A stretch of 64,000 nucleotides of DNA from Leptospira barantonii (lineage in GTDB: Bacteria; Spirochaetota; Leptospiria; Leptospirales; Leptospiraceae), in NCBI RefSeq assembly GCF_002811925.1, contig NZ_NPDS01000002.1:620001-684000 (forward strand), given 5' to 3'. Of the stretch, positions 46,322-54,221 are shown in pieces. The position numbers and the translations under genes are program-made. How positions within the stretch are numbered: position 1 is the first letter of the stretch; every line of letters starts with the position of its first letter. The notes beneath the pieces were generated by a model. It was not told the origin of the DNA, searched no databases, and saw only the letters and a list, made by a program, of their open reading frames with translations.

Positions 46322-48637
46322 ATGAATATTATAAAAAATCAATTTGGTATTGAGTATCCTAACGAGCAAAAAGAGATAATCAAACACGCTTTAAACTATT
46401 TTCCTCCTTTCATGTCGGAGCATGAAGAGAGCAGGGAGCTTTATTCATTTATTATTAACACAATTTACTTTCACTTCGATGAAGACGTGGTTAAGGAATT
46501 ACTTTGGCCTTATCTACAAGACCAATTCCCGGATACTTTTGAGAGTTTAGCAATTCCTGAATACTGGGTTGATATAAATTCATTATATCTTGAGGCTGAA
46601 AAGCACGGATGGAGTCTTCAGGAGTATTTCAATCATAGAAACTATGAAAATGGCAGATTGAATGGACCTAAAGAGCTTCCGGTTCCAGATTCCGCAAATG
46701 TGGTCATGGATAATAGATATTTGGATTTAAATATAGGCGAATTATACTTTTCTAAAGATGCAATTATCCATTCCGCTCATGGAACGGGGAAAACTGAGTT
46801 TATCATTAACTTATTACATTCGAATCAATTTATTTACATTACTCATAGAGAGCAACTTGCTAAAGAAGTTGTGTTTAGGCTAAGGAATGCGCGAGTTAAC
46901 GTTCTGTTTTATAATGATCTTTCCGATTTTGAGTTAAGAAACGTTGATGAAAACATAGTCATTTGTATAAATTCAATTTTCAAGCTCGATCTGAATCGCT
47001 ATAAGAATCGAATGATTGTAATTGATGAATTCGATCAATTTGTTAACCACATTCACGGTGAAACTTGCGAAAAGAGGCAAACGCTTATATTTGCAAGTTT
47101 TCAGTATTTAATTTCGAATTCGAAAGAGCGAAAATTTCTCTCTGCTGATTTTCCCCCAATTGCTTTGAGTTTTATTCGGAACGTTCTGAAAATACGAAAG
47201 TTGGTTTATATCTTTAATAAACACCTTCCAAATCAAGACAGAGATTTGTTCCTTTACGATAAAGAAAATTTAATCATTTCACATCTTGTTAATGCGCTGG
47301 AAAAGGGCGAAAAAGTATCTGTAGCCAGTTTTTCGAAAGAAAAAGTCAAAAATCTCGTGGCGTGGTTAAGCAATAGGTTCGGCGAAAACAAACGAATAAT
47401 TTATTTTGATAGAGAATCGATAAGCGAAGAAGAACAATCTTCATTACTTCAAAACAAATTTCTTTTTGAAGAATATGATGCAGTATTGTATTCTCCTGTT
47501 CTGTCGAGTGGAGTTGATTTTAACTTACCGTTCTCGAAATTCAACTACCTCTTAGTGAATTCGAAAATAGAGATGGATCACATCGAAGCGATTCAGATGG
47601 CTCATAGATTCCGCCAATTTGATGAACTTCATTTGTTTTGTGCCGATAAGTTATTTAAAAATGATATAGATGATTTTTTCACTGAAGGTAATGTTTATTC
47701 AGAATACTTTAGAGTTGGATTGCGCGATTATATGCGGAATCATAAAATCTATAATGAGTTGTATAGCAGTAAAAACATTACAAAGAAACCGGTCGGGACT
47801 TTATCATTCATAATTAACTCTTTTCTTTTGAACGGTTATAAAAAAAGAATCCTATCGAATTTTTACTTCAATTTGGTTGTTGGATTGGTAAGTCGTGGAT
47901 ACCGTGTAAAATTTATAGATAAATTGAATTATGAAAATATTCCTTTAGTTAAATTCTATGTTCCAAATAAGAAAACAACGGTTAACAAGGTCTATGAATC
48001 ATTCACTGCTACGTTATCATTCGAGCGTATCTTAAGTGGGACACAGATTTCTGATGTAGAGTTTCGAGCAATTAAACGGAAGGAACCTTCAAGTATAGAA
48101 GAAATGGAGTCCCTTGCCATATACGAGATTAAGAGTGTATTAGCTTTTGATGAAAATAATGCAGAGAGTCATGATGATCTGAATTTCTATTGCAGATCGA
48201 AAATGACTGTCGAAGCTTTCAAGGAATGCCTTTTGAATTTTGGTTTGTTGATGAGCGATTTAAACAATTTGAAAAACATTGATTTGATACTGAATTCTCA
48301 AATGGAATCCGATCAAATTTCCTCCAGCATAAAAAGGGCAAGGCTTTACAAGGAAATATGGAAATTGATACCATCGGAAAATTTTGCCGCTGAAAATCTC
48401 GAGGGTATAGTTGAGTTTATCTCTGCGAATGAAGTCGAAATATCGGAGATTATTTTTAAAATTACTGATATCTACAAAAAAGAGCCGGTTCGGTTTGTAA
48501 GTAGATTCTGTAGGATAATCGGGATTAAACTCAATAGCAAGCAAGTGACTGTGAAGAAGAATAATGTTTATTGGATTGTAACTGAAAATTTCTTTTACTA
48601 CGAAAGAATCTTAATACGAAAGGGTTGGGTTCTTTAG
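46322..48637 (+). CDS. CyRepA1/origin-binding-like SF2 helicase, probable replication protein
   Basis: The 771-residue protein has Walker A AHGTGKT (152-158), motif Ia ITHREQLAKEVV, DExD motif VIDEFDQF (about 233-240), motif III-like KFLSADFPP, and a motif VI-like region AIQMAHRFRQ. The order TGKTE, THR..LA, DE.DQ matches the CyRepA1 and herpesvirus origin-binding-protein helicases used for plasmid or viral replication starts. The N-terminal 145 and C-terminal 300 residues are unassigned; no primase motif was recognised. With the gpII/X-like gene it suggests autonomous replication of the element. Confidence 0.65.
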   Translation: MNIIKNQFGIEYPNEQKEIIKHALNYFPPFMSEHEESRELYSFIINTIYFHFDEDVVKELLWPYLQDQFPDTFESLAIPEYWVDINSLYLEAEKHGWSLQEYFNHRNYENGRLNGPKELPVPDSANVVMDNRYLDLNIGELYFSKDAIIHSAHGTGKTEFIINLLHSNQFIYITHREQLAKEVVFRLRNARVNVLFYNDLSDFELRNVDENIVICINSIFKLDLNRYKNRMIVIDEFDQFVNHIHGETCEKRQTLIFASFQYLISNSKERKFLSADFPPIALSFIRNVLKIRKLVYIFNKHLPNQDRDLFLYDKENLIISHLVNALEKGEKVSVASFSKEKVKNLVAWLSNRFGENKRIIYFDRESISEEEQSSLLQNKFLFEEYDAVLYSPVLSSGVDFNLPFSKFNYLLVNSKIEMDHIEAIQMAHRFRQFDELHLFCADKLFKNDIDDFFTEGNVYSEYFRVGLRDYMRNHKIYNELYSSKNITKKPVGTLSFIINSFLLNGYKKRILSNFYFNLVVGLVSRGYRVKFIDKLNYENIPLVKFYVPNKKTTVNKVYESFTATLSFERILSGTQISDVEFRAIKRKEPSSIEEMESLAIYEIKSVLAFDENNAESHDDLNFYCRSKMTVEAFKECLLNFGLLMSDLNNLKNIDLILNSQMESDQISSSIKRARLYKEIWKLIPSENFAAENLEGIVEFISANEVEISEIIFKITDIYKKEPVRFVSRFCRIIGIKLNSKQVTVKKNNVYWIVTENFFYYERILIRKGWVL

Positions 48638-48684
48638 GAAGAAACGGTATTGAATTATAATATATTCTTTAAAAGTTTATTAGA

Positions 48685-48894
48685 ATGTCTAAATATTATT
48701 CAAGTAATATTCATTTGAAGGCTTGTCCAAATTGCAACCACTGGTTTGGAATCGATACTAAAAAGCGATTTGATGGCGTTAATCGAGGGTGGCTTTTTCG
48801 GATCGTCTGTAAATCTTGTAAATTACAGACCGAAGAGTTTAATATTTTAGAAGAAGCTAAGTTGGCTTGGAATATTATGAATTCTAATAGTTAG
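48685..48894 (+). CDS. Lar-like zinc-ribbon protein
   Basis: The 69-residue protein has CPNC near the N-terminus, a second CKSC pair, and an acidic tail ending LEEAKLAWNIMN. This is the arrangement of Lar-family restriction-alleviation proteins (CPxC...CxxC...EEAxxxWN). Lar of the Rac prophage reduces EcoKI restriction. Family assignment is by pattern only; a role against host defence in this element is inference. Confidence 0.6.
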   Translation: MSKYYSSNIHLKACPNCNHWFGIDTKKRFDGVNRGWLFRIVCKSCKLQTEEFNILEEAKLAWNIMNSNS

Positions 48895-48926
48895 TTATAA
48901 AAGATAAAGTTTATAGAGAATCCGTT

Positions 48927-50690
48927 TTGCACATAATTAAAATTTTATCCGTAAATCTTGAGAATTTATCATTCGAATTAGAAATATGTAGTGAAGAATT
49001 AAATATTTCGAATCGAAAGAAAGCGGAGGCATTAGAAAAATTAGCGTTGGAGCATGAAACCAGTCTGAAAGTAGGTAATTTTGAATTCATTCATTTTGTG
49101 GCAGTGATTTTCAATTTTCGGATGAATTTAGAAAATATAGAAAATCCCTTTGTGAACTCTGACCCGATTCGCGAAATGGAAAACCTTTCAATACTATTCA
49201 AAATAGAAGAATTTATATTTGATTTAGAACTATTATCAAGAATTCAAGATTTTAAATGGATTTTTAAAAAGGATTACCAAGCCGCTAAAAGAGCGATCGA
49301 CACTTATTGTAAAATATTCTTTGAAGTAGAAACGACCTGGGACTCCATTGACTTACTAAAAAGAGCATTAACGATTGCTTCGAAGCTAAAGGATTTAGAA
49401 AAGGTAAACGAAATTTGCGATAAACTTTTCACAGTTATTGAAATTGATAAGACCGCTGAAGAATCCTTTAAGCAATGGAATTTGTTATCGTTATACTGCG
49501 AATTTCAAAGAGAAATTCCTAATAAGTTTTTTCAATTGGTTAAAGAAAAAGCTTTTTTAAGTGCTAAGGAAAAGGCGCATGATCGCGAACAACGCTATTA
49601 TGAGTTACTCGCGCGTGGGGCGAAAAAAAGTAATTTAGAAAAATTGGTCCGCACGTCCGCGCTCTTAAAAGCGAGATCATTAAAGCGGTCCGCAGTTCAA
49701 GTGATTAAAGCCAGAAAATCAAATTTAATCGCCGCAAAATTTATTAGAGACGCGATTGATTCATTAAATCAATTTAAAGTTAATGAAAGTATTAGAGATT
49801 CTTACTATAATCGGTTAATGCGATATCAAGAAGTAGGCATATCCAATGAATTTGTAACTTTCACGCACAGTGTTGATGCAACGGATTCAGTAGCCGCAAT
49901 TAGACAAAAAGTTGGTCATTCTGATCGCTTGATAGCTATTCAAGCATTTACTGAACTATATGATCCTCCTTCGAAAATTATCGCTTTAAAAGAGATAAAA
50001 CGTCGCAAAGATAGGACAGTATTTTCGAATTTATTTGGAAGAGTATCTTTTGATGGCCGTTCGAAAATTACAGCTTCAGGGGAATCTTTTTATGGAAGAA
50101 GAAACGATACTAATAATGAATTTGAAGCTGATCTCATAGAATTTTACTCTTTTAATCAAAGGTATTACGGTGCAAATGTAATTCCTCTTGCAATTTTTGA
50201 AATGAATACTTTGAATTATTACGATAGCGAATTTTTAAGTTCTATTGTGGAGAAATCTCCGATTATTTTTGAAGATCAGAAAGAACTGGCTATTTCTGCA
50301 TTGTATTATGGAATGAATTCGGAACTCCATAAATTTGCTTACATAGGAGTTCCTTTATTTGAAAATATTTTAAGAAATCTTTTAAGACTGGCTGGTGTTT
50401 CGGTCGTTCATCAGGAATCTGGCACTAATATTCAAAAGGAATACAATTTAGACTCAATATTAAATCACCAAAAAATGAAAAATTATTTTTTCGAATCGGA
50501 GATTCTTGACTTTAAAGCTCTGCTTGTAGATCCGAATGGGGCTCAATTAAGGCACAACGTTGCACATGGTTTACATGGTGATAATCTACGAAGAAACCCG
50601 ATTGTATATTATTTTTATTTTTTGTTTATTAAAGTTCTGTTAAGATTTGAAACTAAAAAAAATGAATTCAGCGAAGATTATGTTATTTGA
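48927..50690 (+). CDS. DUF4209-type protein with HEPN-like RxxxxH motif
   Basis: The 587-residue protein begins at a TTG and has a helical, TPR-like N-terminal half. The C-terminal domain matches DUF4209: PLFENILRNLLRLAGVSV, then IQKEYNLDSILNHQKMKNYFFE, and LLVDPNGAQLRHNVAHGL. The RHNVAH sequence is an R-x4-H motif as used by HEPN ribonucleases. DUF4209 proteins often occur in defence-rich regions. It may be an RNA-cleaving abortive-infection effector; no experiment known to me shows this for this family. Confidence 0.65.
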   Translation: MHIIKILSVNLENLSFELEICSEELNISNRKKAEALEKLALEHETSLKVGNFEFIHFVAVIFNFRMNLENIENPFVNSDPIREMENLSILFKIEEFIFDLELLSRIQDFKWIFKKDYQAAKRAIDTYCKIFFEVETTWDSIDLLKRALTIASKLKDLEKVNEICDKLFTVIEIDKTAEESFKQWNLLSLYCEFQREIPNKFFQLVKEKAFLSAKEKAHDREQRYYELLARGAKKSNLEKLVRTSALLKARSLKRSAVQVIKARKSNLIAAKFIRDAIDSLNQFKVNESIRDSYYNRLMRYQEVGISNEFVTFTHSVDATDSVAAIRQKVGHSDRLIAIQAFTELYDPPSKIIALKEIKRRKDRTVFSNLFGRVSFDGRSKITASGESFYGRRNDTNNEFEADLIEFYSFNQRYYGANVIPLAIFEMNTLNYYDSEFLSSIVEKSPIIFEDQKELAISALYYGMNSELHKFAYIGVPLFENILRNLLRLAGVSVVHQESGTNIQKEYNLDSILNHQKMKNYFFESEILDFKALLVDPNGAQLRHNVAHGLHGDNLRRNPIVYYFYFLFIKVLLRFETKKNEFSEDYVI

Positions 50691-50791
50691 ATACATTAGA
50701 AAGACTTATTTAGTTCGGAAATTCAAATATGTTGTTACAGAATATAATGAGTGATAGTTTTAGTTAAGAATTAAGATTTTTGTAAATATCA

Positions 50792-51193
50792 TCAATATCC
50801 GAATTCCTCATGCGTTAGCGAAAGAATGATTATTGGTTCGCCGGATAAACCGAGGTGGCTTTTTATCTTGAGTTCTTTAGTTAAGGTCTTCCCTCTAAAG
50901 TCATAACAAACTTTGAATTTCTGGGTTGCCGGTTCTATGAACTCAGTTTTTCCGAATAGACTCTTCGTAAGGATTTCACCGATGATCTCATGATAATTAA
51001 AATTCGGATCTTTAGTATAGTTTACCGAGATGATGAAGTCCAAAAGATCACAGGTTATCATGACTGGATACCTGTAAATTATCTGAGCCATCTCATGATA
51101 GATGCAATCGTTTAAGTCGAATAATGTTCCATCATCGAGCGCCTCTTCGAGCGAGTATAAAATTGTATTGTTTGAATTCTCAGTTTGATCCAT
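50792..51193 (-). CDS. Hypothetical protein, 133 residues
   Basis: The small soluble protein has an acidic N-terminus and a beta-rich C-terminal part (KFKVCYDFRGKTLTKELKIKSHLGLSGEPIIILSLTHEE). No family was recognised. It lies 34 bases after the recombinase gene in the same direction and could be co-transcribed with it, for example as an excision or regulatory partner, which is inference. Confidence 0.5.
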   Translation of the reverse strand: MDQTENSNNTILYSLEEALDDGTLFDLNDCIYHEMAQIIYRYPVMITCDLLDFIISVNYTKDPNFNYHEIIGEILTKSLFGKTEFIEPATQKFKVCYDFRGKTLTKELKIKSHLGLSGEPIIILSLTHEEFGY

Positions 51194-51227
51194 AGGTTAA
51201 TAATATATTTTACAAAAGAAAATCTCT

Positions 51228-51890
51228 TTAATCCCACGTTTTCAAGAATTCCGAGCCATCGAAGTAAGGTAGAGTGTAGAATTTACTCGTTGTGATAGGT
51301 GAAGAATGTCCAAGAACCTTCTGAGCCGCAATCGAACCAGCTTCTTGTAATAACCGAATTCCAACAGTGTGTCTGAAAGCGTGACAGTGAACATTTCTAC
51401 CCTGGCATGTTTTTACATTCCAGGAAGAGACAATGAACTGCAATCCGCGCTTTGAAAGAGGAGATCTTTGAGTTTGATTTCGTTTAGGTAAAGAATGAAA
51501 AAAGGAATCAGATTCGATCTGGAATTTTGAATGGTAGTCTCTGATTTTCTCGATTAAATACTTCGGTAAAACAGCGAAGCTACTATTCCCTCCTTTCTTC
51601 CTATACTTAAGCAATGTCTCGCTCGATGGACCCTCAAGTAGGTCTGAGAATTTACTACTGACGATTTCTTTAGCTCGAAGACCAGTGATCGACATGAAGA
51701 GGAAGAGCGCGCGGTTACGATAATTTTCTTCTGTTGTTGGATTCGAGAACCTATTGAGAAGATTCTGCATAGTTTCATTGGTTAGCCCTTTAGCGAATCC
51801 AATAGGCTCCATTGCTGGTTTCTTAGAGTTCTTATCTCCTTTTCTTGTAAAAGTTTCAAACTGGATTATTTTGGCGGTGTTACTTGGCAT
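51228..51890 (-). CDS. Short tyrosine recombinase
   Basis: The 220-residue protein contains the catalytic domain only. Arg is in TGLRAKEI, Lys in KYRKKGGN, HxxR in HAFRHTVG, the second His in LGHSS, and the nucleophilic Tyr in TSKFYT. The N-terminal core-binding domain of lambda-type integrases is missing or very short. It sits at the right end of the candidate element, and its start codon is 9 bases from a 46-bp inverted repeat. It probably moves the element or a cassette. It is not an integron integrase by length. Confidence 0.85.
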   Translation of the reverse strand: MPSNTAKIIQFETFTRKGDKNSKKPAMEPIGFAKGLTNETMQNLLNRFSNPTTEENYRNRALFLFMSITGLRAKEIVSSKFSDLLEGPSSETLLKYRKKGGNSSFAVLPKYLIEKIRDYHSKFQIESDSFFHSLPKRNQTQRSPLSKRGLQFIVSSWNVKTCQGRNVHCHAFRHTVGIRLLQEAGSIAAQKVLGHSSPITTSKFYTLPYFDGSEFLKTWD

Positions 51891-51898
51891 TATTGTTC

Positions 51899-51944
51899 CC
51901 CCATTTCGAAGTACTAAACAAATGATAAGTACATTGAAATGGGG
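51899..51944. other. 46-bp inverted repeat beside the recombinase gene, candidate recombination core or operator
   Basis: The outer arms CCCCATTTC and GAAATGGGG and the inner arms GTACT and AGTAC form 17-base arms with one true mismatch around a 12-base centre. Two inverted binding arms around a short spacer are what tyrosine recombinases recognise. The place just upstream of the recombinase start also fits an autoregulatory operator. Confidence 0.55.
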
Positions 51945-52100
51945 TCAAGTAAAATATTCTTGAAAGTACAACAGTAAATTTTAATATACCAATTGTTTTA
52001 TAGATAGATTTCAGATGGATAAGATGCAATTAGTTTTGAAAGTTATCCGCTCGAAACAAGAAATAAAGATAGATTTTAAATTTGCTTATTATAGGGAATA

Positions 52101-53849
52101 ATGACTTCATTTAACCAAAAAGAATTTTTCTTTCTCACTACTTGTTACACTAATAAAGTTAATGAAACGATTGTATTTAAGTATTTTGTTCTTAAATACA
52201 TTTTGGATTATGTAAATAAATCAGAAAAAAATTTTAAAATTCAAAATAATATAAAAAAGAAATATGGAATCTATATACCTTTAACTTTACTTGATAAGGT
52301 ATTAACAAGTTTATCTCAGGAATTTATCGCCTTAGAATTTTCAGAGGATATATTAACTTGTAAGAATGATACTTTTGCTTTGAGTCATGAACTTGGAAAG
52401 TTTACTGCTGAATATGATAGTGTAGTAGGGACTGTAATAAAATCTTTTAACGAATATTTATTTAACAATGGTGTTGATCGTTGCACTTTTGACCAATTTA
52501 CGGAAGCTCTTGATTCAATAAATGATCTTATACTTGACAGCGAGAATAATAAAGAAAAGAGGAACTCTCTTCCAAAAAGAGAAAAGCTATTATTAGAATT
52601 TATTTCTTATGCGTATCAAGTTGATCCGGCAAGTGAATTAGTTAAATGCTTAAACAAACTCCTGTATACTGTTCTCGTTTATCTTTACTTTACTGCTATT
52701 AATTATAGAAATTCAAAAATTGAAAACAAAAGCTATATCATCGATACTAATATATTAACTTATTATTTAGGAATAAATGGAAAATCCAGGCAGCAATATG
52801 TCCATGAGTTATTTGAGTATATAAATAAATTCAATTGTTCTTTGGTGATTTCAATTGAAACTATTAACGAGTTATCAAATTTATTAATTAAAGAAAGAAA
52901 TGATGAGATAAAGTATTTTAAAAATGCAAACGCACAGCTAACCTACAACTTGATGCATTACGGCAAGGCAACAATATCTAATTTACTAAAAGAATTTAAA
53001 GTAATAATTGATGAATCAAGTAAGTTGGACAATCATGGAAAATTTTCTGAATGGGATAAGCTGCTATTTAGTTTAGATCGTTATAAAACGGACAAAAGGC
53101 ATGATAGAAGTTTTTATGAAGAATCAATAGATCACGATATTAATTTATTATATTTAGGAGAAGTATTCAAGAAAGTTAATTCTTTTTATGATTTTCGGTA
53201 CCCTGTTATTACTGCAGATTTTCATTTTCAGTCTTGGTACAAGCGAGAATTGAAATCAAAATTTGATTCTGAACTTTCTGGTGTCGTGTCATTAGATAAA
53301 ATTACACTTCTAATGTGGATCGAAGGTGAGGGATTCAAAGATACGAGATTTATTGCGCACTCTTGGGGTTACGTGGTTGAGAGTATTCCTTATTTTAAAA
53401 TGGAAAGCGCGAATAGTGTATTTAGACTTTTTGAAGAAAATATTGCTTCGGAAAACGCCGGCTTGCCACCAGAAGATTGGCGATCGGCTATTTTAATTAT
53501 TGAGGATCATTTTAAAAATGAAAAAGAAACTTTTCGAGCTTCGAGAGAAAGCGTTATAGAAGCTATAAAGATTTTTAAGGATAGCCTTTATAAAGAAGAA
53601 CGAGAAAAGAATCGAGCACTGGAAGAAAGAATAGAAAAATTAGAATCTGTAATTAAAGGTAAAGAGAAATCCAAAGAAGATATTAATATTGAATTGATTA
53701 ATTCTAAAATTGATAATTTAAAAATACTTCAAGAAACAAAGCCCGCTATAGAATTTAAAACAGAATTTGAAAAAGCGCCTTTTAAATTTATTATCAAATA
53801 TCTTTCGGAAAGATTTTGGTTTCTACAGTTTTTAAAATATTTGGTTTAG
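52101..53849 (+). CDS. Large PIN-domain protein
   Basis: The 582-residue protein has a helical N-terminal part and a PIN-like nuclease domain from about 211: YIIDTNILTYYL (Asp215), a second acid in VISIETINEL, then DHDINLLYLGEV and VITADFHFQSW with a fourth acid. A charged coiled coil follows (about 505-545), and the C-terminus is hydrophobic (FKFIIKYLSERFWFLQFLKYLV). PIN proteins cut RNA. No antitoxin-like partner is visible next to it. A defence role is suggested only by its neighbourhood. Confidence 0.65.
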   Translation: MTSFNQKEFFFLTTCYTNKVNETIVFKYFVLKYILDYVNKSEKNFKIQNNIKKKYGIYIPLTLLDKVLTSLSQEFIALEFSEDILTCKNDTFALSHELGKFTAEYDSVVGTVIKSFNEYLFNNGVDRCTFDQFTEALDSINDLILDSENNKEKRNSLPKREKLLLEFISYAYQVDPASELVKCLNKLLYTVLVYLYFTAINYRNSKIENKSYIIDTNILTYYLGINGKSRQQYVHELFEYINKFNCSLVISIETINELSNLLIKERNDEIKYFKNANAQLTYNLMHYGKATISNLLKEFKVIIDESSKLDNHGKFSEWDKLLFSLDRYKTDKRHDRSFYEESIDHDINLLYLGEVFKKVNSFYDFRYPVITADFHFQSWYKRELKSKFDSELSGVVSLDKITLLMWIEGEGFKDTRFIAHSWGYVVESIPYFKMESANSVFRLFEENIASENAGLPPEDWRSAILIIEDHFKNEKETFRASRESVIEAIKIFKDSLYKEEREKNRALEERIEKLESVIKGKEKSKEDINIELINSKIDNLKILQETKPAIEFKTEFEKAPFKFIIKYLSERFWFLQFLKYLV

Positions 53850-54221
53850 TTGGTTTTTTTATTATGAAAAGTATTAAATTTTGTGGAATGTCTTCGTATT
53901 CCGGGAATCTAAGTAAATTACGATAATTAGATCCTCTCATTATCTCAATACTCTTCTTTTACTTTTTCAAGATGGTATGAATTCGGGAATATTCATATTT
54001 TAAAAAGAATGAGAAAATGTTAAGGGAAGGTTCAAACAATTTTAATTATAAATCCTTTCAACTGCGCAAATCTTCCGCAATCGTGCAGTTGAATTGTGAA
54101 TCGAAAGAATCTAATCTATTCTGTTTATAATATTAAAATGAACAATTGTTATTTCAAAAATAATTATAGTAAAATTGGAAAGTTAATCTGATCAATAGTT
54201 ATAGGAAAAATCGGAAGAATA
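53850..54221. other. 370-base intergenic region with a hairpin
   Basis: It lies between the PIN gene and the first PD-(D/E)xK gene. The only structure I see is the inverted repeat at 54057-54093, described separately. The rest is AT-rich without a convincing ORF. Confidence 0.55.
54057..54093. repeat. Inverted repeat with attC-like ends
   Basis: Arms TTCAACTGC (54057-54065) and GCAGTTGAA (54085-54093) are perfectly complementary, and pairing continues two more bases with one G-U. The right end GTTGAAT matches the integron core-site form GTTRRRY. The 13 bases TCGTGCAGTTGAA recur at 56661-56673, on the other side of the next gene. Confidence 0.5.

Noticed and set aside
51228..51890. Integron integrase
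   Set aside because: The protein is only 220 residues and lacks the N-terminal domain and the extra integron-specific segment, so attC-like hairpins nearby are not proof of an integron.
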